A stretch of 56,884 nt of DNA, taken from NCBI GenBank assembly GCA_902524655.1, contig CABZEG010000007.1, positions 1 through 56,884 on the forward strand. Direction: 5' to 3'. Each line of letters begins with the position of its first letter. Within the stretch, counting starts at the first letter, position 1. The notes below the pieces were generated by a model, which saw nothing but the letters and a program-made list of their open reading frames with translations, was not told the DNA's origin and searched no databases. Source of the stretch: an uncultured Alphaproteobacteria bacterium (lineage in GTDB: Bacteria > Pseudomonadota > Alphaproteobacteria > Rhodobacterales > Rhodobacteraceae). Of this stretch, positions 41,798 through 49,914 are shown in pieces. The position numbers and the translations under genes were made by a program.

Positions 41798-43407
41798 ATC
41801 GTGCGGCGAACTTTTCAAAAAACTATAACTATAAGGAATTTCCCTTTAAAATACCTCCAGAGATTGCGGAGGGAAGTCAAGGAATATATCCTGTGGTCAT
41901 TGTGGGTGCTGGGCCAATTGGTTTGTCCTTAGCAATTGATTTAGCTCAAAGAGGTGTAAAAAGTGTCCTTTTGGACGACAATAACATTGTTTCAACTGGT
42001 TCAAGAGCAATTTGTTGGGCTAAGAGAACTTTAGAAATTTTTGATCGACTAGGTGTTGCCTCAAAAATGATGGCAAAGGGAATTACTTGGGAAACAGGAA
42101 GACTTTTCAACGGAGATAAGGAAGTTTTTTCATTTAACTTGCTCCCGGATAAAGGTCAAAAGTTCCCAGCATTTATTAATTTACAGCAATATTATGTCGA
42201 GGAGTATTTAATTGAAAGATGTTTTCAACTCGAAGATTATATTGATCTCAGATTTAGTAACGAAGTTATTAGTCACTCACAAAATAAAGACAATGTAGAA
42301 ATCACCGTAAGTTGTCCTGAAGGAAAATATTTATTGAGAACTTGTTATATGGTTGCTTGCGATGGTGCAGACTCCCCAACTAGGAAACGTATGAACCTTT
42401 CTTTTGAAGGTGAGATTTTCGACGAACATTTTTTGATAGTTGATATTTTTATGGAAAAGCCGCCTTTTGAGAGCGATAATCCCGAGCGATGGTTTTGGTT
42501 CGCACCTACATTTCATGAAGGGCAATCTGCATTATTGCATAAGCAAGCTGAGAATATTTATAGAATAGACTTACAGCTTGGTGAGAATATTGACAGAAAA
42601 AGTGAGCTTGATCCGGAGAGGGTTAGAAAGAGAATAAAAAAAGTTGTTAAGTCCGACAGTTTTGAAATTGACTGGATGAGTATTTATAAATTTAAATGTG
42701 CCTCTTTGGATAGAATGGTATTTGATAGAATTATTTTTGTTGGAGATAGCGCACACGTAGTCAGTCCTTTTGGCGCTAGGGGAGGTAATGGCGGGATACA
42801 TGATGTCGATAATTTAGGATGGAAACTTGCTTCTATATTCAACGATAACACCTCAGACAATATCTTAAATACTTATAATGAGGAACGGATTGAAGCTGCA
42901 GAAGAGAATATAGCAAATTCCTCTAGATCAACTAATTTTATGACTCCAAAAAATAAGATGGCTAAAGCCTTTCGTGATCAGGTTCTCGATTTATCCGTAA
43001 ACAATCAATTTTTTAGAAATATAATTAATTCAGGTAGGCTCTCTGTTCCATTTAAGCTGAGCGGTTTAAAGCTTGATAATGATTATAGAGATGATCCTCT
43101 GCTTGGATCGATTTATGTAGATTTTCCAATTCTTGATAGGAAAGGAAACCGACTATTTCTTACTGATGTCATTGCTAACAGCTATAATTTGCTGTCATTT
43201 TCAAAAATAAAAATCGAGTTTCCCTTTAATTTAAATATAATAAGCGTTGGTGAAGAAAACAATGAAGATTTTGATTTCTTAGATTTTGAAGGCAAGGGGT
43301 TAGAAAGATACAGAGCGGATCTAAGTTACCTCATCAGACCGGATGGGTATATCGTGGGAATATTTAAAGAGATAAATATCAGTGCATTAGAAGAATGTAT
43401 GCTGTAG
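41794..43407 (+). CDS. FAD-dependent aromatic hydroxylase (MhpA/MhaA-like)
   Basis: Class A flavin monooxygenase of about 538 residues. VIVGAGPIGLSLAIDLAQRG (Rossmann), the VACDGADSPTRKRM DG-motif near 190 and FVGDSAHVVSPFGARGGNGGIHDVDNLGWKLAS (GD motif) are clear. The family includes hydroxylases of hydroxyphenyl-propionate or hydroxyphenylacetate. Being in the hmgA-fahA operon suggests it makes homogentisate from a hydroxyphenylacetate, as 3-hydroxyphenylacetate 6-hydroxylase does; this is inference. I start at GTG 41794, overlapping the preceding TGA by three bases; GTG 41779 would add five residues. The thioredoxin-like C-terminal domain of MhpA relatives appears present but degraded. Confidence 0.87.
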   Translation: MNRAANFSKNYNYKEFPFKIPPEIAEGSQGIYPVVIVGAGPIGLSLAIDLAQRGVKSVLLDDNNIVSTGSRAICWAKRTLEIFDRLGVASKMMAKGITWETGRLFNGDKEVFSFNLLPDKGQKFPAFINLQQYYVEEYLIERCFQLEDYIDLRFSNEVISHSQNKDNVEITVSCPEGKYLLRTCYMVACDGADSPTRKRMNLSFEGEIFDEHFLIVDIFMEKPPFESDNPERWFWFAPTFHEGQSALLHKQAENIYRIDLQLGENIDRKSELDPERVRKRIKKVVKSDSFEIDWMSIYKFKCASLDRMVFDRIIFVGDSAHVVSPFGARGGNGGIHDVDNLGWKLASIFNDNTSDNILNTYNEERIEAAEENIANSSRSTNFMTPKNKMAKAFRDQVLDLSVNNQFFRNIINSGRLSVPFKLSGLKLDNDYRDDPLLGSIYVDFPILDRKGNRLFLTDVIANSYNLLSFSKIKIEFPFNLNIISVGEENNEDFDFLDFEGKGLERYRADLSYLIRPDGYIVGIFKEINISALEECML

Positions 43408-43436
43408 ATATTTAGGCTTTGGAAAGAAAATAACTC

Positions 43437-43631
43437 ATGACTCTAAACGATCAACTCTACTCAAGACTTGTAAATCTTTACCAAGGTCTAGATGATGAAA
43501 AAATTCATCAGTTAAATGCAAGACTAATTTTACTTTTATCACAGGAGATATCAGACCCACTAGTTATAAAAAAAATTATTGATCAAATGGAAACTGAACA
43601 CAAAATCCCTAGCAATTCACTTTCTCTATAA
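43437..43631 (+). CDS. DUF2783 family small protein
   Basis: A 64-residue soluble protein, LYSRLVNLYQGLDDEKIHQLNARLILLLSQEI, mostly helical. It fits the DUF2783 family, whose genes typically follow a flavin monooxygenase in aromatic catabolic clusters. GGAAAGAAAA precedes the ATG, 29 bp after the monooxygenase stop, so it is the operon's last gene. It may act as a small partner or effector of the hydroxylase; this rests on context only. Confidence 0.8.
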   Translation: MTLNDQLYSRLVNLYQGLDDEKIHQLNARLILLLSQEISDPLVIKKIIDQMETEHKIPSNSLSL

Positions 43632-43637
43632 TAACTT

Positions 43638-43925
43638 TTAAAAGGGTAAAATTCCGCGCAAAGTCGATATCAGTGGAACGATCTTTTGAAATAATGAAAG
43701 AAGGTTTATTCCAAGTTTTGGTAAAAGCCACAAAAATAAAGCAAATAAAAGCACAACTGAAATAACAATAAAAATGGTATTTGGCTGCCTAAAGGTACTT
43801 TTATCAGAGTTCATAATATTTTCTAATTTGTTGTTTTTTTCATCTCCGTTTTTTGTTTTTAAAAACGGCCGTAATATCCATATTATGAATAAAATTAAAA
43901 CTAAAAAAAGAATAAGGCGAACCAT
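43638..43925 (-). CDS. Small membrane protein with two transmembrane segments
   Basis: I do not recognise the family. The 95 residues hold one N-terminal segment (LILFLVLILFIIWIL, residues 4-18), a charged middle with Lys and Asn, then IFIVISVVLLFALFLWLLPKLG (about 51-72) and an amphipathic end. It lies convergent to the homogentisate operon, 7 bp away, and upstream of it is the cupin gene, with which it may be co-transcribed. Similar short proteins occur widely in alphaproteobacteria with no assigned role. Confidence 0.65.
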   Translation of the reverse strand: MVRLILFLVLILFIIWILRPFLKTKNGDEKNNKLENIMNSDKSTFRQPNTIFIVISVVLLFALFLWLLPKLGINLLSLFQKIVPLISTLRGILPF

Positions 43926-43971
43926 AAAAAGATACTTTCTATTTTTGGTGTAACACTACAGGAAATTAAAC

Positions 43972-44367
43972 TTACTTCTTTTGAAAAATATATTCTACTT
44001 CTTCCCAACAGTCAGTAGGAAAAATCCATAATATTTCTAAATCTTCATCACCAGTATTTCTCAATCCGTGATCAACATTTTTAGGAATATACACAAAACT
44101 ATCTTTACAAACCTTCTTTGAACTCAAAGAGCTTAGAAGCAGTCCTTCTCCTTGCCGAATGATGTAAACTTCCTGAGGTGAGTGGTGATGAAGGGGTAGC
44201 TCTTCTCCAGGTGGTAAAACTAATACTCCACACGAAAGTCCATGGCTCATTAATTGTGTACTATCAGCGATATATTTCCACCTAAGGTTACCTTGCTTTT
44301 TATCCTCAATCCAAGCTTGGTCCTTCAAATGAGATACAACAATTTTTTCTTTATCCCTGTTTTTCAT
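43972..44367 (-). CDS. Cupin-domain protein
   Basis: A 131-residue single-domain cupin. The metal-binding first motif is PLHHHSPQEVYIIRQGEG, with two or three His and a Glu, and the second is VYIPKNVDHGLRN with the final His. The pattern is intact, so a metal ion is probably bound. Cytoplasmic, no signal peptide. It is followed by a small membrane protein and preceded by unknown small proteins. Function could be an isomerase, dioxygenase or lyase; DMSP-lyase cupins share this fold but no specific feature is visible to support that here. Confidence 0.82.
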   Translation of the reverse strand: MKNRDKEKIVVSHLKDQAWIEDKKQGNLRWKYIADSTQLMSHGLSCGVLVLPPGEELPLHHHSPQEVYIIRQGEGLLLSSLSSKKVCKDSFVYIPKNVDHGLRNTGDEDLEILWIFPTDCWEEVEYIFQKK

Positions 44368-44373
44368 TTTTTA

Positions 44374-44592
44374 TTAAAGAGTTGAAAACATGGTCATCGC
44401 CACCATCTCTTTCCAGTTATTTGGATGTCTATCCTTTATTTTCTTTACTTCAACAACCATTCTTTCACTTATTTCAAAAAATTGGTCTGCATTTTGGGTA
44501 ATAAATATATACAGCTCATTTTTCTCATTTTCGTTGTTCGACAAGTTTTTTATATATTTTTCAACTAAGTCTAGTTTTCTGTTTACGTTCAT
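44374..44592 (-). CDS. Unknown small helical protein
   Basis: I do not recognise a family. It has about 72 residues (MNVNRKLDLVEKYIKNLSN...), acidic-basic mix, wholly helical, no signal peptide. I start at ATG 44592, with a nearby GGG; an ATG at 44631 would overlap the preceding gene by 22 bases and has no ribosome site. It ends 7 bp before the cupin start, so co-transcription is likely. Confidence 0.5.
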   Translation of the reverse strand: MNVNRKLDLVEKYIKNLSNNENEKNELYIFITQNADQFFEISERMVVEVKKIKDRHPNNWKEMVAMTMFSTL

Positions 44593-44609
44593 TTCCCAAA
44601 ACCCAAATT

Positions 44610-44906
44610 TTAAGAAGGAATTCCCAAACATTGAAATGCATTTACAACTATTCTCTCGTTATTTGCTAGAGGTTTGTAATCAGTAATAATGTAAGATTTT
44701 TCCAGATTGAAGGAGTCAACTCTCTTAAGGTTCTTATTTCCTTTTAATTCCCTAAGATTTTGCTCGCACTCTATTTTCGTGTTGTAAGAATTTGATATCA
44801 TTTTTATTTCGTTAGTCATTTGTTTTGCAGTTGTGAGACCAGAAAAAATAATTTCTCCATCTGGAGTGCTAACTAATACCTGAAAGAATACTATAATCCA
44901 TTTCAT
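44610..44906 (-). CDS. Unknown small protein, possibly secreted
   Basis: I do not recognise a family. The 98 residues begin with the hydrophobic MKWIIVFFQVLVS, a short signal-like or anchor segment, and continue with a polar part having Cys48 and Cys93, which could form a disulfide outside the cytoplasm. It lies between tRNA-Met and another small unknown gene, both in the same direction. No catalytic motif. Confidence 0.5.
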   Translation of the reverse strand: MKWIIVFFQVLVSTPDGEIIFSGLTTAKQMTNEIKMISNSYNTKIECEQNLRELKGNKNLKRVDSFNLEKSYIITDYKPLANNERIVVNAFQCLGIPS

Positions 44907-44967
44907 TTTGTAATAATCACCTTCAAGTTTTTTAAGAGATTAGAAGTTTTTGTAACAACCTACTAAG

Positions 44968-45044
44968 TGGTAGCGGAGGAGGGACTTGAACCCCCGACAC
45001 AAGGATTATGATTCCTCTGCTCTAACCGCCTGAGCTACTCCGCC
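44968..45044 (-). tRNA. tRNA-Met(CAT)
   Basis: A 77-nt cloverleaf: acceptor GGCGGAG with CTCCGCT (the first pair being G-U), D arm GCTCAGGCGGTTAGAGC, anticodon loop ATCATAA (CAT), T-loop TTCAAGT and encoded CCA. This is the elongator methionine type as the first choice. The CAT anticodon could also be an Ile tRNA modified by TilS; sequence alone does not separate them. It lacks the initiator's C1-A72 mismatch. Confidence 0.95.
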
Positions 45045-45135
45045 AAATAAAACTGTCATTGTGTTTTAAACTTAACGTGGAAAAGTGCAAGCTCTTTTTG
45101 TCATACGAATTTCATGCACCTCATACAACACGCTG

Positions 45136-46173
45136 TTACCCTCCAGTCAAGCTCATGTGTCTATCTATCTTGCCTTCAATGCGCTGTTTTGAGAAGTCGT
45201 AGGCGAAGGAATGTTTTTCTGGCTTTTGCTTTATTGATCTTCTAATGTTTTCAAAAAGATCTGCATCGGTTGAATTAGGGTCTCTAAGTATTTTTCGAAA
45301 GTCTAAACTGTTACTTTGGCCCAGACACTGATGTAAGACGCCAGTTGCGTCAACTCTAATTCGATTACAACTAGAGCAGAAATTGTGTGATAAGGGAGTA
45401 ATAAAGCCAAGCTTTATGTCAGATCCTTTTATCCTAGTGTATTTCGCAGGACCTCCTGAGCTAAATGAAATGTCTTCCAGTCCAAATTTTGAGGAAATAT
45501 TTTTTTTTAGTTCATCCAGGGATAAAAAATGGTCTAATCGGTTCTCATTACCGATATCTCCCATTGGCATAGTTTCAATAAAGGTAAGATCAAAATCGTT
45601 CTTAATACACCAATTAATAAAGTCATCTATTTCATTATCATTTATATTTTTCAAAGCTACGCAATTAATTTTAATTTTTAAGTTTGCATCTTTTGCGGCC
45701 TGTATCCCTAACAAAACGTCCTGGAGATTGCCAAGCCTCGTAATCTGCTTGAATTTTTTTTTATCTAGTGTATCGAGTGACACATTTAAGCGCTTAACTC
45801 CGTTAGAGTAAAGTTCATCGGCATATTTATGCAATTGTGTACCGTTGGTAGTCAAGGTAAGCTCTTCTAAATCTGAAGATAAATGTGGTTTTAACATTTC
45901 AAAAAAATCCATTATACCTTTTCGAACTAAAGGTTCTCCACCGGTTATTCTAATTTTTTTAATACCTAAGTGGATAAATCCACTGCATAGTTTGTACATT
46001 TCCTCGAAAGTGAGCACTTCTTTTTTATTTAAAAAAGTCATCTTTTCAGGCATACAGTAGGTGCATCTTAAGTCACAGCGATCTGTAACAGATAACCTCA
46101 AATAGGTTATATGTCTGTTAAAAGGATCTATAAGGTTACTTTTGTCTAATAATTTTTTCACTTGTTCAGTCAT
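45136..46173 (-). CDS. moaA: GTP 3',8-cyclase MoaA (molybdenum cofactor)
   Basis: Radical SAM enzyme of 345 residues starting molybdopterin synthesis from GTP. The N-terminal CxxxCxxC is Cys33, Cys37, Cys40 in TDRCDLRCTYC. ITGGEPLVR binds SAM, and the C-terminal second cluster site is NFCSSCNRIRVDATGVLHQCLG with three Cys. It ends in SLTGG, the conserved Gly-Gly tail. The ATG overlaps the glmU stop by four bases, an unusual pairing of cofactor and cell-wall genes. Other moa genes are not in view. Confidence 0.96.
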   Translation of the reverse strand: MTEQVKKLLDKSNLIDPFNRHITYLRLSVTDRCDLRCTYCMPEKMTFLNKKEVLTFEEMYKLCSGFIHLGIKKIRITGGEPLVRKGIMDFFEMLKPHLSSDLEELTLTTNGTQLHKYADELYSNGVKRLNVSLDTLDKKKFKQITRLGNLQDVLLGIQAAKDANLKIKINCVALKNINDNEIDDFINWCIKNDFDLTFIETMPMGDIGNENRLDHFLSLDELKKNISSKFGLEDISFSSGGPAKYTRIKGSDIKLGFITPLSHNFCSSCNRIRVDATGVLHQCLGQSNSLDFRKILRDPNSTDADLFENIRRSIKQKPEKHSFAYDFSKQRIEGKIDRHMSLTGG

Positions 46174-47516
46174 TTCCTCATTTTATCAGCTACTTTTTGT
46201 AGTTTAAGCATAATTTTTTTGGCTAAGCCAATTTTATTCTGCTGTATAGGTCTTGCTATTGCCAAACTTTCAGATGGAACGTCTCTATTTATTACTGACC
46301 CAGCTGCCACTATTGAAGCATCACCAACTTTAAGCGGAGCAATAAGGGAGGCATTTGAGCCAATAAAGACATTATCACCAACGACACTAAGATGTTTATT
46401 TTTTCCGTCATAATTACAAAATATAGTTCCGGCACCAATATTTGTATGCGCACCAACTTTTGCATCTCCGATATATGTTAAATGATTGGCTTTAGCTTTT
46501 GAAGCTAGAGTAGTATTTTTAACCTCTACAAAGTTTCCAATTTTTACTTCCTCTAAAAGATTGGTGCCTGGTCGAAGTCGTGCAAAAGGACCAATTTGAC
46601 AATGCCTGCCAATATGAGTTCCTTCTATGTGGCTGTACGACTTTATGATAGTGGAGCTTTGAATTTTTACACCTGTACCAAAAAAAACATTCGGCTCTAT
46701 GATGCATCCGCTTTTGATAATCGTATCATATGAAAAGAAACAGGTTTCAGGTGATTGCATAGACACACCAGACGCCATTAGCTTTTCCCTAAAGTTATCT
46801 TGAAATTTTTTCTCAGCAAACGATAATTCAAGTTGAGAATTTATGCCAATACATTCATCTTCCTTGCACTGCACATAGGTTGATGAGTGTCCATGTTTGG
46901 CTGCCAGTTTTACGATATCGGTTAGATAATACTCTTGTTTAGCGTTATTGTTTGTAACTTTTTGGATCAGATCAGCTATTATACCTGACTGAGCTAAAAC
47001 TATACCAGAGTTTGATAAACTGTCGGGCGAATTATACTCAGGCTCTTTTTTTTCGATGATATCAATGAGTGTTCCTTTCGGCCCAAGCTTGAATTTTCCA
47101 TAACTATTTTTTTTTCTTGCATGGAAACCAAGGAAAATAAATTCAAAACCCTTCTCTGCTTTTGATATCATTTTCTTTATTGTATTACTTTTAATGAACG
47201 GAGTATCACCATACAAAATGAGAGTATATTTAGATTTTATTTTAAAACCTTCTAGTGCTACTTTGACAGCATCTCCAGTGCCCAGTTGACTTTTTTGAGT
47301 GCAAAAGTTTACCGCTTCACCCGAGAGAGCCACTTTTGTAGCGTGTTCGTTTTCGTTGCCAACAACTACAATGGTTTCTTTGGATTTAATGGCTTTTGCC
47401 AAATCCACACTGAATGCTATAAGGTGCTTACCAGCAATCCTATGAAGGATCTTTGGTGTAGGGCTTCTCATTCTTGTACCCTTGCCAGCCGCTAAGATTA
47501 TAGTTGAAACAGTCAT
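46170..47516 (-). CDS. glmU: Bifunctional UDP-N-acetylglucosamine pyrophosphorylase/acetyltransferase GlmU
   Basis: A 448-residue enzyme making UDP-GlcNAc for peptidoglycan and lipopolysaccharide. Residues 1 to about 225 form the uridylyltransferase, with LAAGKGTRM near 8-16 and GDTPF near 100. The C-terminal left-handed beta-helix (hexapeptide repeats such as IGAGTIFCNYDGKNKH) is the acetyltransferase. Start ATG 47516 follows AAAGG. Overlap with moaA suggests co-transcription. It is divergent from a Gph-like phosphatase gene. Complete and typical. Confidence 0.96.
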   Translation of the reverse strand: MTVSTIILAAGKGTRMRSPTPKILHRIAGKHLIAFSVDLAKAIKSKETIVVVGNENEHATKVALSGEAVNFCTQKSQLGTGDAVKVALEGFKIKSKYTLILYGDTPFIKSNTIKKMISKAEKGFEFIFLGFHARKKNSYGKFKLGPKGTLIDIIEKKEPEYNSPDSLSNSGIVLAQSGIIADLIQKVTNNNAKQEYYLTDIVKLAAKHGHSSTYVQCKEDECIGINSQLELSFAEKKFQDNFREKLMASGVSMQSPETCFFSYDTIIKSGCIIEPNVFFGTGVKIQSSTIIKSYSHIEGTHIGRHCQIGPFARLRPGTNLLEEVKIGNFVEVKNTTLASKAKANHLTYIGDAKVGAHTNIGAGTIFCNYDGKNKHLSVVGDNVFIGSNASLIAPLKVGDASIVAAGSVINRDVPSESLAIARPIQQNKIGLAKKIMLKLQKVADKMRK

Positions 47517-47583
47517 CAACACCTTTATTCTTAAAATGTCACCTTAATTTATTTCATTTAATCTGATTATGTAAGGAAAAGTT

Positions 47584-48255
47584 ATGAAGGCGCTAGTATT
47601 TGACCTAGATGGGACACTTGTGGACACAAAATACGATATGCTTGAGGCAGGAAATTTAGTGTTTGAAAGTCAGGGTTGGGCTACAAGGCTTGAAGGTTTT
47701 AGTGGCCTGCAAACTGCGATTCAAGGTGGAAGAGCAATACTACGTTACGGGCTAAAAGAGGAGGGTATTAGTTTTAACGACGAGTTGTTAAAGGATTATT
47801 ATCAATTATATCTTAATAATTATGATACTGTGTTAGACAATAAGTCTGTGAATTATGACGGAGTAGTTGCCACTCTCGAAAAACTACAAATAATGGGCGT
47901 TAAGCTGGGGCTTTGCACAAACAAACCGGAAAAACACGCTCGAGAGCTATTAAAACGCTTAGGCATAATTAATTTTTTCAAAACTTCTTTTATTGGATCA
48001 GATACTGTTGGAGTAGCAAAACCAAATCCAAAGCCACTCTTTGAAGCAATTTACAGGCTAAATAAAAGACCAGAAGAAGTTTTCTTTGTTGGCGATACAA
48101 ATACAGATGCAGAGGCTGCAAAAAATGCAAATGTTGATTTTATCTTTTGTGAATACGGCCATGGCAGTATCTATGAATTAGCGAAGGGCGAGAGTGCTGT
48201 TTTCAAAATTGCAACCTTTGGAGATTTAATTGGTATATTTGAAGATAAGACTTGA
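47584..48255 (+). CDS. gph: HAD-family phosphatase, phosphoglycolate phosphatase-like
   Basis: HAD hydrolase of 223 residues. Motif I is VFDLDGTLVDTKYD (nucleophile Asp7), motif II CTNKPE, motif III a Lys in AKPNPKPL, motif IV FVGDTNTDAEAA; together they match Gph-type phosphatases, which remove 2-phosphoglycolate from oxygenase by-products or DNA repair. The substrate is not certain, as other small phosphatases share the pattern. AAGGA precedes the ATG. Divergent from glmU. Confidence 0.85.
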   Translation: MKALVFDLDGTLVDTKYDMLEAGNLVFESQGWATRLEGFSGLQTAIQGGRAILRYGLKEEGISFNDELLKDYYQLYLNNYDTVLDNKSVNYDGVVATLEKLQIMGVKLGLCTNKPEKHARELLKRLGIINFFKTSFIGSDTVGVAKPNPKPLFEAIYRLNKRPEEVFFVGDTNTDAEAAKNANVDFIFCEYGHGSIYELAKGESAVFKIATFGDLIGIFEDKT

Positions 48256-48306
48256 TGTTAGACAGTAATTTTTATACAAGTGGTGAGTGTTAAATAGGAG
48301 TCCATT

Positions 48307-48966
48307 GTGAAATTTTTTTTTGACCTGTTTATTCTACTGGCACTTTTATCAGCTGGGACAAAATTATTTCCACAAAGCGCTGCTAATCTTGGAATTGCCT
48401 ATGGTTCTTTTAATTATGATATTTCTGGAACAAAATATACGGGAGATGGAGGAGTTTTGACACTCGATGGGCAGTTATCACCAACAGCCGATTTTAGTTT
48501 GATTATGAGTGATGGCAAATTTGATGATCGAGTGATAAGTAGCAATGAAGGCTCAATAACATATAAGGTGAATCCAAACATTGGAGTCCTTTTAATGGGG
48601 TCTCAAATCAAGCTAGCAACTGTTCAGGAAACCGATGCTTCACTTGGTATATCTTACAATATTAATGCTTCTGAACTAGGATTTAAAGTATTTGCTGGTA
48701 GCAATATAAGTAATTATGGTAAATTTTACACCTACGGAACAAAAGTAAATTTGGCCATTGCAGAGGGAGGTAGTTTAATATTAAGCTATAAAACGGAAGA
48801 TAGAAAGCAGAAAGCAACCACAGTAGATGCAAGGTTTGTATACGAACTTACTTCAAAATTAGGTTTTAACCTTGGCTATAGATCGACAGAAGCAAAAAAT
48901 GCCGCGGGTTCAGCTGTTGCTCTAAAAGGCAGCACTACTTACGCAGGTATTTTTTATAAGTTGTAA
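48307..48966 (+). CDS. Putative secreted outer-membrane beta-barrel-like protein
   Basis: A 219-residue protein with an N-terminal signal peptide (MKFFFDLFILLALLSAG, likely cleavage after residue 17-27) and a long series of alternating polar and hydrophobic strands, ending YAGIFYKL. Repeated pairs such as GIAYGSFNYDI, NIGVLLMGSQIKL, SLGISYNIN, GSLILSYKTE and GFNLGYRSTE look like barrel strands. I cannot name a family; an OmpA/porin-like small barrel is the best guess. Start is GTG with AGGAG seven bases upstream. The tRNA-Gly begins 5 bp after its stop. Confidence 0.65.
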   Translation: MKFFFDLFILLALLSAGTKLFPQSAANLGIAYGSFNYDISGTKYTGDGGVLTLDGQLSPTADFSLIMSDGKFDDRVISSNEGSITYKVNPNIGVLLMGSQIKLATVQETDASLGISYNINASELGFKVFAGSNISNYGKFYTYGTKVNLAIAEGGSLILSYKTEDRKQKATTVDARFVYELTSKLGFNLGYRSTEAKNAAGSAVALKGSTTYAGIFYKL

Positions 48967-48971
48967 CTAAT

Positions 48972-49045
48972 GCGGGTGTAGCTCAATGGTAGAGCAGCAG
49001 CCTTCCAAGCTGAATACGTGGGTTCGATTCCCATCACCCGCTCCA
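48972..49045 (+). tRNA. tRNA-Gly(TCC)
   Basis: A 74-nt cloverleaf: GCGGGTG pairing with CACCCGC, D arm GCTCAATGGTAGAGC, anticodon loop CTTCCAA (TCC), T-loop TTCGATT and encoded CCA. The top pair of the anticodon stem is a G-A mismatch. It lies 5 bp after a stop codon and 20 bp before the next start codon. Confidence 0.96.
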
Positions 49046-49065
49046 AAACTTAATTAAGTAAAAAA

Positions 49066-49914
49066 TTGAGCAAAGTTGAACTGGAAATTAGTGGGAAGAT
49101 AGCCCGCATCTACCTTAACAGACCTCAAGTGCTAAATGCTATAGATGCGGAACTTCCTAGTCTTTTATCTAAAGCCGTAAAAGAAGCTGATGATAATGAT
49201 GAAGTACACGTTATCATCCTTGCTGGCAGGGGGGAGGCCTTCTGCGCAGGGTACGATCTAACCGCTTTTGCTCAAGATAAAGATAATCCTTTAACACAAA
49301 AAATGCCTTGGGACCCAATAAAGGATTACAAGTTTATGTGGGAAAATAATGAACATTTTATGTCATTATTTCATTGCTTGAAGCCGGTCATATGTAAAAT
49401 TCATGGCATAGGAGCTTTAGCAGGAGGAAGCGATATCGCACTTTGTAGCGATTTTATCTTTATGGAAAATGAGGCCAAAATAGGGTACATGCCAACCAGG
49501 GTTTGGGGTACACCAACAACTGCAATGTGGATGTATCGACTTGGTCCAGAAAAGGCCAAGAGAATGCTATTTACCGGAGATAAAATCACTGGTGTAGAGG
49601 CAGAAAAACTTGGTTTAGTATTGAAGGCAGCTTCAAAGGAAGCACTTGACAATGAAGTTGATAGCTTCGCGATGCGTATGACTACCGTTCCTCAGAACCA
49701 GTTGGCTATGCAGAAAATTTTGATAAATCAAGCTGTTGAGTCAATGGGACTTCTAAATAGTCAAAAATTTGCTACTATTTTCGATGGTATATCTAGGCAT
49801 TCTCCTGAAGGATTAAACTTTAAAAAAATGTCAGAAGAACATGGATGGAAAAGAGCGGTCAAAGAAAGAGATAACGGAACGTATGATTGGACTAAAGACA
49901 GGTCGTCTAACTAG
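49066..49914 (+). CDS. Enoyl-CoA hydratase/isomerase family protein (crotonase)
   Basis: A 282-residue crotonase. IARIYLNRPQVLNAID, the oxyanion EAFCAGYDLTAF and GIGALAGGSDIALCSDFIF are typical; the Glu of the second site is in the region GYMPTRVWGTPTTAMW and appears replaced by Pro/Thr, so hydratase activity is doubtful. Start is TTG at 49066; no ribosome-binding site is visible upstream, and the tRNA-Gly CCA ends 20 bp before. The stop is 8 bp inside the convergent permease. Substrate unknown. Confidence 0.87.
   Translation: MSKVELEISGKIARIYLNRPQVLNAIDAELPSLLSKAVKEADDNDEVHVIILAGRGEAFCAGYDLTAFAQDKDNPLTQKMPWDPIKDYKFMWENNEHFMSLFHCLKPVICKIHGIGALAGGSDIALCSDFIFMENEAKIGYMPTRVWGTPTTAMWMYRLGPEKAKRMLFTGDKITGVEAEKLGLVLKAASKEALDNEVDSFAMRMTTVPQNQLAMQKILINQAVESMGLLNSQKFATIFDGISRHSPEGLNFKKMSEEHGWKRAVKERDNGTYDWTKDRSSN

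Noticed and set aside
45383-45811. 142-residue frame antisense to moaA
   Set aside because: Opposite an intact MoaA with all cysteine motifs; composition (Phe/Ser/Leu-rich) is that of a shadow frame.
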